From assembly GCF_000013885.1 (NCBI RefSeq), contig NC_007964.1, forward strand, positions 620,001-684,000: DNA of 64,000 nucleotides, read 5' to 3'. Shown here one piece after another: positions 1 to 8,258 of this stretch. The translations under genes were made by a program, and so were the position numbers. The notes below the pieces were generated by a model, which made no database searches, was not told the DNA's origin, and was given only the letters and a program-made list of their open reading frames with translations. This stretch comes from Nitrobacter hamburgensis X14. GTDB lineage: Bacteria; Pseudomonadota; Alphaproteobacteria; Rhizobiales; Xanthobacteraceae. Numbering within the stretch: the first letter of the stretch is position 1; the number at the start of each line of letters is the position of its first letter.

Positions 1-1
1 C

Positions 2-244
2 GAACCTGCCGGTCTTGTCGGTGGGGTCGGGATAGGCCTCGCGGATGATTTCGGCGATACCGACGATCTCCTTGCCCTCGTTGGAATGATAGAAGAAGGC
101 TTGGTCGCCTTTTTTCATGGCGACGAGGTTCTGCCGCGCCGTGAAGTTGCGCACGCCGGTCCAGGCCTCGCCTTTGGCGCCCTTCGCTACCTGCTGCTGC
201 CACGACCACGCCGAAGGCTCCGATTTCACCAGCCAGTACGCCAT
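2..244 (-). CDS. EVE-domain protein, partial (C-terminus outside window)
   Basis: Eighty-one N-terminal codons are visible, beginning MAYWLVKSEPSAWSW and continuing to FFYHSNEGKEIVGIAEI, which is the characteristic opening of the EVE (PUA-like) fold that binds modified bases in nucleic acids. The start lies 2 nt after the gpsA stop with a good ribosome site (GGAGGG) in the end of gpsA, so it is the third gene of a tsaD-gpsA-EVE operon. The family is small (usually about 135-150 residues), so a little over half is present. The precise substrate is not known from sequence. Confidence 0.88.
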   Translation of the reverse strand, partial: MAYWLVKSEPSAWSWQQQVAKGAKGEAWTGVRNFTARQNLVAMKKGDQAFFYHSNEGKEIVGIAEIIREAYPDPTDKTGRF

Positions 245-246
245 CG

Positions 247-1227
247 CTATCCCTCCGCCCGGAACGGCCGTGTCAGCAGATTGTCGATGGCCGCATCGAT
301 CGTCAATCGGCCGGCGAGAATGGCGGCGACCGCGTTTGCGACGGGCATCTCGACACCATTCGCCGCCGCCAGTTCGAGCAGCGCCGGCGCGGTGAACGCG
401 CCTTCGCTGAGTTTGCCGCGCGGCGCGCTTTCGCCACGCCCGAGTGCGATGCCGAGCGAGAAATTGCGCGACTGCGGGCTCGAACAGGTGAGGATGAGAT
501 CGCCGAGGCCGGACAGACCGGAAAGCGTCTCGCTGCGCGCGCCGCAGGCGAGTCCAAGACGCACCAGTTCGCTGAATCCGCGCGTGGTCAGTGCGGCCTG
601 CGCCGAGGCGCCGAGTTGTTTGCCGACCACGATTCCGGCCGCGATCGCGAGGACGTTTTTCGCGGCGCCGCCGATCTCGACGCCGCGCAGATCGGTGGTG
701 TGATAGGGGCGGAAGGCGGCCGAGCCCAGCGCATGGACCAGCGCAACTGCCATCGCTTCGTCTTTCGCCGCCAGCGTCACCGCGGTCGGCAGCCCCCGCG
801 CCACGTCGTCGGCAAAACTCGGTCCGGACAGGATCGCGGGCACGGTTTGAGGGGCGGCCTCTTCGATCACCTCGGTCATGAAGCGCCGCGTGCCGTGCTC
901 GATGCCCTTGGCGCTGGCGATGACGGGCGTCCCCGCCGCAAGATGCGGGGCCAATGCTGCGACCGCCGTGCGCGAATTCTGGGCGGGGACCGCGATCACG
1001 ATGATATCGGCGCGGCCGGCAGCGGCGAGGTCATGCGTCACAACGATGCTGCGGTCGAGGGGAATGCCGGGCAGGCGCGGATTGTCCCGCGTCGCCGAGA
1101 TCGCCGCCGCCGTCGCCGCGTCGCGCGCATACAGCGTCACCTCGCGTCCCGCGCGCGCGGCGACGCCGGCCAGCGCCGTGCCCCAGGCTCCGGCGCCGAT
1201 CACGGAGACGCGGTTGAGAGTTTTCAT
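247..1227 (-). CDS. gpsA: NAD(P)-dependent glycerol-3-phosphate dehydrogenase
   Basis: Cytoplasmic enzyme reducing dihydroxyacetone phosphate to sn-glycerol-3-phosphate for phospholipid synthesis. The 326-residue protein opens with the Rossmann signature GAGAWGTAL (residues about 11-19), has the [12 protein letters not shown] segment in the middle and the substrate-site lysine in [13 protein letters not shown], then [10 protein letters not shown]; the length is normal. It starts 13 nt after the tsaD stop and ends 2 nt before the EVE gene, so the three are probably co-transcribed. The pairing of tsaD and gpsA is common in alphaproteobacteria. Confidence 0.97.
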
Positions 1228-1240
1228 CGCGACAACGCCT

Positions 1241-2314
1241 TCAAAATCCGGCGCGGGTGTTGGCGAAGCCCGCAGGCGCGTGGGCGTTGGCGTCGAGCAG
1301 CCAGCGGGCGCGCGGAGGAGCCTCGAGGGTGTCGGTCAATCCGGCCGCCAGCCGTTCGGCGCCGGCCCATGCGATCATGGCGCCATTGTCGGTGCACAAG
1401 GCCGGCGGCGGGATGATGAGCATGGTCTGTGCCCTGGCGGCGACGCCCTCGAGCGCGCCGCGGATCGCCTGATTGGCGGCGACGCCGCCGGCTGCGACCA
1501 GCGCGCGCGGCGTGCCGAACCGCTCCCGAAACAGCTCGAGGCCGACGCCGAGCCGATCCGCGGTCGCCTCCAGCACGGCGGCCTGAAACCCGGCGCAGAG
1601 GTCGTTGATGTCCCGCGGCCGCAGCGGGTCGATGCGACCGGCCTCGTTGCGCACCGCCGTCTTCAGGCCGGAGAGCGAAAAGTTGGCGTCGGGGCGTCCG
1701 AGCATCGGCCGCGGAAAGTTGAATCGTTTGGCGTCGCCGTCAGCCGCGGCGCGCTCGACCTGCGGGCCGCCGGGGTAGGGCAGGCCGAGCATCTTCGCCA
1801 CCTTGTCGAAGGCTTCGCCCATGGCATCGTCGACCGTGGTGCCGAGCCGGACATAGTTGCCGACGCCGAGCACCGCGACGATCTGGGTATGGCCGCCGGA
1901 GGCGAGGAACAGGCAGTAGGGAAATTCGAGCGCAGAGGTCAGCCGCGGCGTCAGCGCGTGGGCTTCGAGATGATTGACCGCGATCAGCGGCGTCCGATGC
2001 ACCAGCGCGATCGCCTTGGCCGTGGTCAGTCCCACGATCACGCCGCCGATCAGGCCCGGTCCGGCGGCGGCCGCGACCCCGGACAGCCGGGGAAAGCCGA
2101 CGCCCGATTGCTTCATCGCGCTGGCGATGATGCCGTCGAGCATATCGACATGGGCACGCGCCGCGATCTCCGGGACCACGCCGCCGTAGGGGGCATGTTC
2201 TCCGGTCTGCGACCGCACGATATTGGAGAGAATCAGGGCGCTGCCGTCCGCATGGCGCTCGACCACGGCGGCTGCGGTTTCATCGCAGGTGGTCTCGATC
2301 CCTAGCACCAGCAT
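1241..2314 (-). CDS. tsaD: tRNA N6-adenosine threonylcarbamoyltransferase TsaD
   Basis: Transfers the threonylcarbamoyl group to A37 of ANN-decoding tRNAs, as part of the TsaBDE complex. The 357-residue protein shows the ASKHA start [14 protein letters not shown], the metal-binding histidines of NHLEAHA (about H115 and H119), the SGGHTQ phosphate motif near residue 139 and a C-terminal [12 protein letters not shown] segment. Length and motif order are normal for the Kae1/Qri7/TsaD family. It diverges from hemC across a 93-bp gap that must hold both promoters, and it leads the gpsA-EVE operon. Confidence 0.97.
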
Positions 2315-2407
2315 CGGCGTGTCGTACCTAGACTAGATATGGCCCTTGCGTTATCGGGCAAACCAGCGTTTCCCTTTCCTTACGGCGTAGCATTATGAGG
2401 TCTTGGC

Positions 2408-3358
2408 GTGCAATCCTCCGGTGAGACAGACATTCTGGCAACGATAGGCACCCGGGGCAGCGCGCTGGCGCTGGCGCAGGCCAATGAGGTGCGGGACCGA
2501 CTGGCGCGGGCGCATCAGGTGGCGCCCGAGCGGATCGTCATCAAGACCATCCGGACCTCGGGCGATGCCATTCAGGACCGGCCGCTGTTCGATGTCGGCG
2601 GCAAGGGACTTTTTACCAAGGAGATCGAGGAAGCCCTGCTGGCCGGCAGCATCGACTTCGCGGTGCATTCGTCCAAGGACGTGCCGACGTTTCTGCCTGA
2701 TGCCACCTGGCTGCCGGCGTTTCTGCCGCGCGAGGACGTGCGCGACGCCTTCATCAGTCCGCGCGCCGCGTCATTGAACGATCTGCCGGCAGGCTCGATC
2801 GTCGGGACCGCGTCGCTGCGGCGGCAGGCCATGGTGCTGCGGCTGCGCCCGGATCTGAAGGTGAGCGTCATCCGCGGCAATGTCGAGACGCGCTTGCGCA
2901 AGCTCGTGGCGGGGGAGGCCGACGCCACGCTGCTGGCGCTGGCCGGCCTGAACCGCCTCGGCTTGCAGGACAGGGCGACGCGCATTCTCGAGACCGACGA
3001 ATTCCTGCCGGCGGTCGGGCAGGGCGCCATCGCGATCGAATCGCGCCGTGATGACGACCGCATCAACGCGTTCGTGAAGGCGATCGGCGATTCTGAAACG
3101 GAAGTGGCACTGAGCGCCGAGCGGAGCTTTCTGGCGCTGCTTGACGGCTCCTGTCGCACGCCGATCGGCGGTCATTGTCGCGTCAACGGCGACCGCATTC
3201 ATTTCCGCGGCCTCATCATTTCTCCCGACGGCACGCAGTCCTACGAGACCACGCGCGAAGGCGCGCGCGCGGATGCCGCCGCGCTTGGTGCGGACGCGGC
3301 GCGTGAACTGCGCGAGCGCGCCGGCGAGAAATTCTTCACGCTGTTTGCCGGAGCCTGA
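2408..3358 (+). CDS. hemC: Porphobilinogen deaminase (hydroxymethylbilane synthase)
   Basis: Condenses four porphobilinogens into hydroxymethylbilane in tetrapyrrole synthesis. It begins at GTG 2408; the GTRGSALALAQANEV start, the SSKDVPTFLPD region, and the cofactor-attachment cysteine in LDGSCRTPIGGH (about residue 249) are all present. The 316-residue length is normal. HemD follows after 3 nt, and the mitofilin-like and hemY genes follow in the same direction, a conserved alphaproteobacterial haem cluster. Confidence 0.97.
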   Translation: MQSSGETDILATIGTRGSALALAQANEVRDRLARAHQVAPERIVIKTIRTSGDAIQDRPLFDVGGKGLFTKEIEEALLAGSIDFAVHSSKDVPTFLPDATWLPAFLPREDVRDAFISPRAASLNDLPAGSIVGTASLRRQAMVLRLRPDLKVSVIRGNVETRLRKLVAGEADATLLALAGLNRLGLQDRATRILETDEFLPAVGQGAIAIESRRDDDRINAFVKAIGDSETEVALSAERSFLALLDGSCRTPIGGHCRVNGDRIHFRGLIISPDGTQSYETTREGARADAAALGADAARELRERAGEKFFTLFAGA

Positions 3359-3361
3359 GGC

Positions 3362-4108
3362 GTGGCGGTTCTCGTCACACGACCTGAACCGGACAATGAA
3401 GCCACCGCCGCCGTCCTGCGGGCGAGGGGGCTCGAGGTTCTGTTGTCGCCGGTGTTGCGCTTCGAGGCGGTCGCTTTCGAGATGGACCCGGATGAGCGCT
3501 ATGGTGCGGTCGTCGTGACCAGCGGCAACGCGCTGCGCGCGCTCGCCGCCCATCCGGCCAGAGAGTCGCTGTTGAAGCTGGCCGTGTTCGCGGTGGGCCG
3601 GCACACCGCGGAGGCCGCGCGCCAGGCCGGATTTCAGGATGTGGTCGCGGCAGGCGGAGATGCGGTGGCCTTGCGCGCGCTCATTATAAAGAGCGTGCGC
3701 ACGAAACCCCTGGCGAAGGGGGCCAGGATTCTCTATCTCGCAGCGGCCGATCGCTCATGTGATCTCGCCGGAGAACTCGGAGCGCGCGGTTTGGCTGTCG
3801 TGACGGCGACGTGTTACCGGATGACGCCGGTGGCGAGCCTGTCGCGCGAGGTCTGTGATGCGTTTGCCGCGCACCGGATATCGGCGGTGCTGCACTATTC
3901 GCGCCGCAGCGCCCGGGCGTTCCTGGATGCCGTCCGCATCGGGGGCGTCGAGATATCGGCTTTGGCGGTCCCGCAATGTTGCATCTCCGGCACTGTGGCC
4001 TCTATTCTGCGAGACGCTGGCGCTCCCCATGTGGTTGTGGCGCGCGCGCCGGCCGAAAATGCGGTATTGGAAGCACTTGATTGTGCGTTGCGGCCGCTAT
4101 CGCGGTAA
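3362..4108 (+). CDS. hemD: Uroporphyrinogen-III synthase
   Basis: Closes and inverts ring D of hydroxymethylbilane to give uroporphyrinogen III. The 248-residue protein opens VLVTRPEPDNEATAAVLRARG, as HemD proteins do, and has VVVTSGNALRAL, FAVGRHTAEAARQAGF and LYLAAADRS segments in the expected order. HemD is weakly conserved in general, so position (3 nt after hemC, GTG start) carries much of the weight. It is followed by a gene for a mitofilin-like protein, the usual arrangement in this group. Confidence 0.93.
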   Translation: MAVLVTRPEPDNEATAAVLRARGLEVLLSPVLRFEAVAFEMDPDERYGAVVVTSGNALRALAAHPARESLLKLAVFAVGRHTAEAARQAGFQDVVAAGGDAVALRALIIKSVRTKPLAKGARILYLAAADRSCDLAGELGARGLAVVTATCYRMTPVASLSREVCDAFAAHRISAVLHYSRRSARAFLDAVRIGGVEISALAVPQCCISGTVASILRDAGAPHVVVARAPAENAVLEALDCALRPLSR

Positions 4109-4194
4109 CTAGTGCGTGACGGCCGTTATCGCGGTAATAGGGAGACGGGGCTCGATCTGATACTGATGTGTCGCCGCAATGGGGAACCGTGACG

Positions 4195-5535
4195 ATGGCA
4201 GACGACAGGCACGATGACGCGTCGCAGGGGGGGAGTTCGCAAAAGCACTCGCTTCCCACAGACATTGAAACGACTGGAACGTCCGAGGCGGCGGATCATG
4301 CCGGGGCTGCGGGCGGAGCGGCTGACGATCGACAGACCGTCGGCGAGCAGTCCGTCCCTTCGCACGAGCCGTTCCGCGCCTCCTCGGCCGCGGATGACAG
4401 GCACGATGACGCGTCGCACCTCGAAGCTAACCGAATTTCCGGGACGGCGGATGATGCCGGTTCAGGGGATGCGAGCGCAGCGGCTGACGATCGACAGGCC
4501 GTCGGCGAGCAGCCGGCTCCTCCGCGCGCACCGTCCCGCGCCTTGTCGGCCGTGATCGCCGCGGTTACCGGCGCTGTCGCTGCCGGGCTCGTTGTTGGCG
4601 GCGCGTGGTTGGCGGACTGGCCGCCGTCATCCTCCTCCGCGCCTTCTGCTGCGCCGCAAGCGCAAGTCAGTATGGCGGAATTTGGCGCTCTTTCGAACCG
4701 GGTAGCCAGTGTCGAGTCCAAGGCTAGCAGGCCGGCCGCTCCGGTGCCAGATCCGGCCGTCGCGGCGCGCATCGACGCCCTGGGAAAATCCGTCGTATCC
4801 TTGCGCGGCGAACTGGCAACGGTTCGCGGTCAATCCGACAAGCTGGCTGCGGCCTTGAAGGATGGAGCGGCCGTGCCGCATGAGGCCGACCAGACGTCTG
4901 ACCTTGCGGCCATCAGCGCGCGGCTCGCCCAGGTCGAGCACCAGGTCGAGCAGACGACGCAAACCCTGACCGCCGAGGCAACCAAGCATGACGCGGCTCC
5001 GGCCGACGACGTGCCGCTTCGCCGGGCCGTGGCCGCGACGCTGCTGAACGTGTCGGTGCGTCACGGGCAGCCTTATGGCGATCTGCTGGCGGCATCGAAG
5101 GCCCTGGTTGCCGATCCCGACACCTTGAAGCCGCTGGAGGTGTTCGCAGACTCAGGGGTGCCGAGCGCGACCGTGCTGTGCCGCGAACTGCTTGCGATCG
5201 TGCCAAAGCTCGCGCCGGCGCCCGCGCCGGTCATGGCGACGACCGGCAGCACCATAGTGGACCGGTTGCAGGAAGGCGCCGCACGTCTGGTGCGTATCGA
5301 ACGCATCGATGCTTCGCCCGCAGATTCCACCGGCGCCGTGGTTGCGCGCATCACGGCATCGGCGCGGCAAAATGACGTTGCTGCCGCGAGGGCGGAATTG
5401 AACGCACTTCCTCCGGCCGACCGCACGACCGCCGAGCCCTGGATCGCCAAGGCCGACGCATACGATGCCGCTCTTGCCGCGTCGCGTCAGTTCGCAGCCG
5501 ACGCGATGGCGGCGCTGACCAAACCAGCGCCATAG
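4195..5535 (+). CDS. Mitofilin-like inner-membrane protein (COG4223 type)
   Basis: About 446 residues from ATG 4195 (an in-frame ATG at 4168 is possible). A long acidic, low-complexity N-terminus is followed by one membrane segment (AVIAAVTGAVAAGLVVGGAW) and then a periplasmic Ala/Gln-rich coiled-coil domain and a helical C-terminus. This matches the alphaproteobacterial mitofilin-like proteins that sit between hemD and hemY, thought to shape membranes; the assignment rests on architecture and neighbourhood. The cytoplasmic tail contains an internal duplication: the DDRHDDAS and ADDRQ(T/A)VGEQ blocks each occur twice (about 4195-4386 and 4396-4550). Confidence 0.82.
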   Translation: MADDRHDDASQGGSSQKHSLPTDIETTGTSEAADHAGAAGGAADDRQTVGEQSVPSHEPFRASSAADDRHDDASHLEANRISGTADDAGSGDASAAADDRQAVGEQPAPPRAPSRALSAVIAAVTGAVAAGLVVGGAWLADWPPSSSSAPSAAPQAQVSMAEFGALSNRVASVESKASRPAAPVPDPAVAARIDALGKSVVSLRGELATVRGQSDKLAAALKDGAAVPHEADQTSDLAAISARLAQVEHQVEQTTQTLTAEATKHDAAPADDVPLRRAVAATLLNVSVRHGQPYGDLLAASKALVADPDTLKPLEVFADSGVPSATVLCRELLAIVPKLAPAPAPVMATTGSTIVDRLQEGAARLVRIERIDASPADSTGAVVARITASARQNDVAAARAELNALPPADRTTAEPWIAKADAYDAALAASRQFAADAMAALTKPAP

Positions 5536-5542
5536 GTTCCAG

Positions 5543-7201
5543 ATGTTCCGCATCATCCTGTTCCTCGTTCTAATCGCGCTCGCGGCATTGGGCGCCACCT
5601 GGGTTGCCGATCAGACCGGCACGATCGTGATGTCGTGGGATGTCTGGCGGGTCGAGACCACGCTACCGGCTTTCGCACTTGGGTTGGGCCTGCTTGTCGT
5701 TGCCGTCCTGCTGGTGTGGAGTATCGTGCGGGGTCTGTGGCAAGCGCCGAGACGCATCCGGCGTGCGCGCCGGGAGCGTCGGAATAGGCGCGGCCGGGAC
5801 GCGATTACCCGTGGGCTGCTTGCGATCGGTCATGGCGACGCCGCGGCTGCACGGACGCATGCCAGGGTTGCCCGGCGTCTGGTGTCGCACGAGCCGCTGA
5901 CGTTGCTATTGCACGCGCAGTCCGCGCAGCTCGACGGCGATGCCGACCGCGCGCAGCGCGCGTTCCGCGCCATGGCCGAACGGGCGGATACGCGGTTATT
6001 GGGCTTGCGCGGGCTTTTCATCGAAGCCCAGCGGGCCGACGATCCGCAGGCCGCTGTGGCGATCGCGGAGGAAGCGCTTAAGGTTTCGCCGTCCTCGATA
6101 TGGGCCTCGCAAGCCGCGCTGGGCTTCCGCTGCGCCAGGGGTGACTGGACCGGCGCACTCGCCATCCTCGACAAAAACGTCGCGGCGGGTCTGATCGACA
6201 AGGCGCTGTATCGCCGTCAGCGCGGTGTGCTGCTGACCGCGCGGGCGCTGGAGCTTGAAAAGTCGGATCGCGATGCGTCGCGCAATACGGTGATGGAGGC
6301 GGTGAAGTATGCACCGACGCTGATTCCGGCGGTGGTGCTTGCGAGCAAGTATCTGAGCGAAGGCAATCAGATGCGGCGTGCGATGCGGATCATCGAGACC
6401 GCGTGGCTGGCACAGCCGCACCCTGATCTCGCCGACGCCTACGCTCATGTCATGCCCGGCGATTCGGCGCGGGAGCGGCTGGCGCGCGTCGAGACGCTGG
6501 CGGAAAATGCGTCCGGTCATCCGGAAAGCGCGATGGCGATTGCGCGCGCGGCGATCGATGCCAGCGAATTCGCCCGCGCGCGCGAGGTACTGGAGCCGCT
6601 GATCGCGGCGCCGACGCAACGCGTTGCGATGCTGATGGCCGAAATCGAGCACAACGAGCACGGCGATAGCGGCCGCGCCCGCGCCTGGACGCTGCGTGCC
6701 GTGCGTGCCCTGCACGATCCGGTCTGGACCGCGGACGGCTACGTGTCGGACCACTGGCGCCCGGTTTCGCCAGTGACCGGCCGGCTTGACGCGTTTCAGT
6801 GGCAGGCTCCGCTGGCGGCGCTGCCTTCGAGCAGGCCCGCCCTGGTCGAGGCGGAGTTTTCGGACCAGATCGCGAGCGATGCGCCGCGCTTCGAAGCGCT
6901 GCCCGCAGCATCTCAGTCCGCCGCTCGGGACGGCGACGGCGCAACGGTTGCGATCGAATCGTCATCGCCCGAAACTGCCGCCATGTCGGCCGAGGCCGCG
7001 ACATCGACGACCTTTCGGACGCAATCGGACCTGGACAAGGCCGGCGCATCCGACATCCCCGCCGTGATCGCGATCGTTCGCGCTCCCGACGATCCGGGCG
7101 TCGACGACAACCCCCAAAACGATGGATTTACTGAAGAAAACCCTCAGGTCGCCCGCCAGGCGGGTGGGTTGCGCGGGTTGCTGTCGCGCCGGGGGAGCTG
7201 A
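5543..7201 (+). CDS. hemY: HemY-family membrane protein with TPR domain
   Basis: The 552-residue protein has two N-terminal membrane segments (residues about 3-21 and 40-62), a basic loop (QAPRRIRRARRERR), then an alpha-helical, TPR-like region (for example LIDKALYRRQRGVLLTARAL). This is the HemY N-terminal-domain family, found next to hemCD in proteobacteria; its biochemical role in haem synthesis is unsettled, and it is not the Bacillus protoporphyrinogen oxidase of the same name. It starts 7 nt after the mitofilin-like gene. The C-terminal 130 residues are acidic and look disordered. Confidence 0.88.
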   Translation: MFRIILFLVLIALAALGATWVADQTGTIVMSWDVWRVETTLPAFALGLGLLVVAVLLVWSIVRGLWQAPRRIRRARRERRNRRGRDAITRGLLAIGHGDAAAARTHARVARRLVSHEPLTLLLHAQSAQLDGDADRAQRAFRAMAERADTRLLGLRGLFIEAQRADDPQAAVAIAEEALKVSPSSIWASQAALGFRCARGDWTGALAILDKNVAAGLIDKALYRRQRGVLLTARALELEKSDRDASRNTVMEAVKYAPTLIPAVVLASKYLSEGNQMRRAMRIIETAWLAQPHPDLADAYAHVMPGDSARERLARVETLAENASGHPESAMAIARAAIDASEFARAREVLEPLIAAPTQRVAMLMAEIEHNEHGDSGRARAWTLRAVRALHDPVWTADGYVSDHWRPVSPVTGRLDAFQWQAPLAALPSSRPALVEAEFSDQIASDAPRFEALPAASQSAARDGDGATVAIESSSPETAAMSAEAATSTTFRTQSDLDKAGASDIPAVIAIVRAPDDPGVDDNPQNDGFTEENPQVARQAGGLRGLLSRRGS

Positions 7202-7347
7202 CGGCGACCGGACGGAGATTATGCGGTGCGGCGCGGCGGCGGGTTCTTGCAAAGGGAGACGGTGCCCGATATCAGAGGCTCGGCGCAGCCGGACCGTTGC
7301 CGGGTGCGCCGCAAGGGCCACAGCATGGCGCGTGTGCGAAGGGTTAA

Positions 7348-7423
7348 GCCGCTTTAGCTCAGTTGGTAGAGCACATCATTCGTAATGATGGGGTCAGGTG
7401 TTCGAGTCACCTAAGCGGCACCA
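7348..7423 (+). tRNA. tRNA-Thr(CGT)
   Basis: A complete cloverleaf can be folded: acceptor GCCGCTT / AAGCGGC, D-arm TAGCTCAGTTGGTAGAGC, anticodon stem CATCA/TGATG with loop TTCGTAA (anticodon CGT), T-loop TTCGAGT, discriminator A at 7420, and an encoded CCA at 7421-7423. It sits 146 nt after hemY. Its 3' end marks the left boundary of the genomic island: backbone-type genes precede it, and toxin-antitoxin and recombinase genes follow. Confidence 0.97.
7380..7423 (+). repeat. Putative left attachment site (tRNA-Thr 3' half)
   Basis: The 43-nt 3' half of tRNA-Thr aligns without gaps to 46213-46255 at 34 of 43 positions, including GTGTTCGAG and GCGGCACCA. Islands that enter the 3' end of a tRNA leave a copy of that 3' half at the far end. 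The match is imperfect, so the second copy is either diverged or from another tRNA, and the exact crossover cannot be set from one genome. Confidence 0.45.
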
Positions 7424-7587
7424 ACTAACTCACTGAACTATTTGGCGAAATTTTCGCTGCCGGTTCGTCGAAAGTGGTCTACTTTCATCTCAAGGAACCA
7501 CCGAGGAACCACGCGAAGCGGTTTCGCGAGTGATCGGGCTTACCGCACGCCCTCAATTGACAGGCGATGCCTTGCGCCGAGTGTTCA

Positions 7588-7605
7588 GTGTGTATAAATA
7601 CACAC
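7588..7605. promoter_or_regulatory. Palindrome before hicA, likely antitoxin operator
   Basis: A perfect inverted repeat with 8-bp arms, GTGTGTAT-AA-ATACACAC, ends directly before the hicA ATG and includes a TATAAAT -10-like sequence. HicB antitoxins with a ribbon-helix-helix C-terminus typically bind such palindromes to repress their own operon; the role here is inferred from position and symmetry. Confidence 0.6.
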
Positions 7606-7821
7606 ATGGATTCGCGGGACATCATTGCCGCGCTGAAAGCCGATGGTTGGAAGCAGGTAGCCCAGAAGGGCAGCCACGTTCAATTCAAGCATCCGACCAA
7701 GCCGGGCCGCGTCACCGTCCCAGATCCGAAGAAAGACCTGCCGATCGGCACGCTCAGGAGCATCGAGAAGCAGGCCGAGCTGAAATTGAGGGGTAGACCA
7801 TGCGCCAGTTCATTGCCCTGA
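7606..7821 (+). CDS. hicA: HicA-family mRNA interferase toxin
   Basis: A 71-residue protein with the HicA dsRBD-like pattern: SRDIIAALKADGWKQV, then the catalytic histidine context KGSHVQFKHPTKPGRVTVPDPKKDLPIGTL. The toxin cleaves mRNA and is neutralised by HicB. The start is the ATG at 7606, just after the palindromic operator; an upstream ATG at 7567 would place the palindrome inside the gene and is less likely. The gene overlaps hicB by 22 nt. Confidence 0.92.
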   Translation: MDSRDIIAALKADGWKQVAQKGSHVQFKHPTKPGRVTVPDPKKDLPIGTLRSIEKQAELKLRGRPCASSLP

Positions 7822-8192
7822 TCCACAAGGACGCTGACAGCGATTACGGCGTCTCGTTCCCCGATCTTCCCGGTTGCGTCACTGCGGGCACCACGCTCGA
7901 TGAGGCGCGCGATATGGCCGCCGAGGCGCTCGCCTTGCATCTGGAAGGCATGGCCGAAGACGGGGAAGGGGTCCCCGAGCCGGCCTCTCTCGAAGAGGTT
8001 ATGGCTGATCCGGTGAACCGCGATGGTGTGGCCGTACTGGTCGCAGCGCCTGCGCCGGCCGTCAAAAGCGTCCGGATCAATGTCACGCTGCCGGCCGACG
8101 TGCTGGAACAGATCGATCGGCATGCCGCAAGCGAGGGGTTCACCCGATCCGGCTTTCTTGCTCATGCCGCCAAAAAGGCGCTGGCTGCGTAG
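7800..8192 (+). CDS. hicB: HicB-family antitoxin
   Basis: A 130-residue antitoxin. The N-terminal partial RNase H-like domain shows DSDYGVSFPDLPGCVTAGTT and DEARDMAAEALALHLE; the C-terminus (VKSVRINVTLPADVLEQIDR ... GFTRSGFLAHAAKKAL) is a ribbon-helix-helix DNA-binding domain. It pairs with the overlapping hicA, and the RHH domain probably recognises the palindrome at 7588-7605. It is the first complete module of the island. Confidence 0.93.
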   Translation: MRQFIALIHKDADSDYGVSFPDLPGCVTAGTTLDEARDMAAEALALHLEGMAEDGEGVPEPASLEEVMADPVNRDGVAVLVAAPAPAVKSVRINVTLPADVLEQIDRHAASEGFTRSGFLAHAAKKALAA

Positions 8193-8217
8193 CAGATCAC
8201 TCCCTGCTTTCCCTGCC

Positions 8218-8258
8218 GAAGGCAAAGGTCACGCGTTCGAATCGTGTCTGGTGCGCCA
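8218..8258 (+). repeat. tRNA-Arg 3'-end fragment (attachment-site relic)
   Basis: The sequence has a tRNA T-arm ACGCG-TTCGAAT-CGTGT, then a 7-nt acceptor strand CTGGTGC, discriminator G and CCA, preceded by AAGGTC as in alphaproteobacterial tRNA-Arg genes (GCACC... acceptor). No 5' half precedes it. It overlaps the last codons of the serine recombinase, which is convergent with it. It therefore looks like the attachment half-site of an element that once sat in a tRNA-Arg gene. Confidence 0.65.

Noticed and set aside
878..2305. 475-codon plus-strand frame opposite gpsA/tsaD
   Set aside because: Antisense shadow of two clearly recognised genes, Arg/Gly/Ala-rich.
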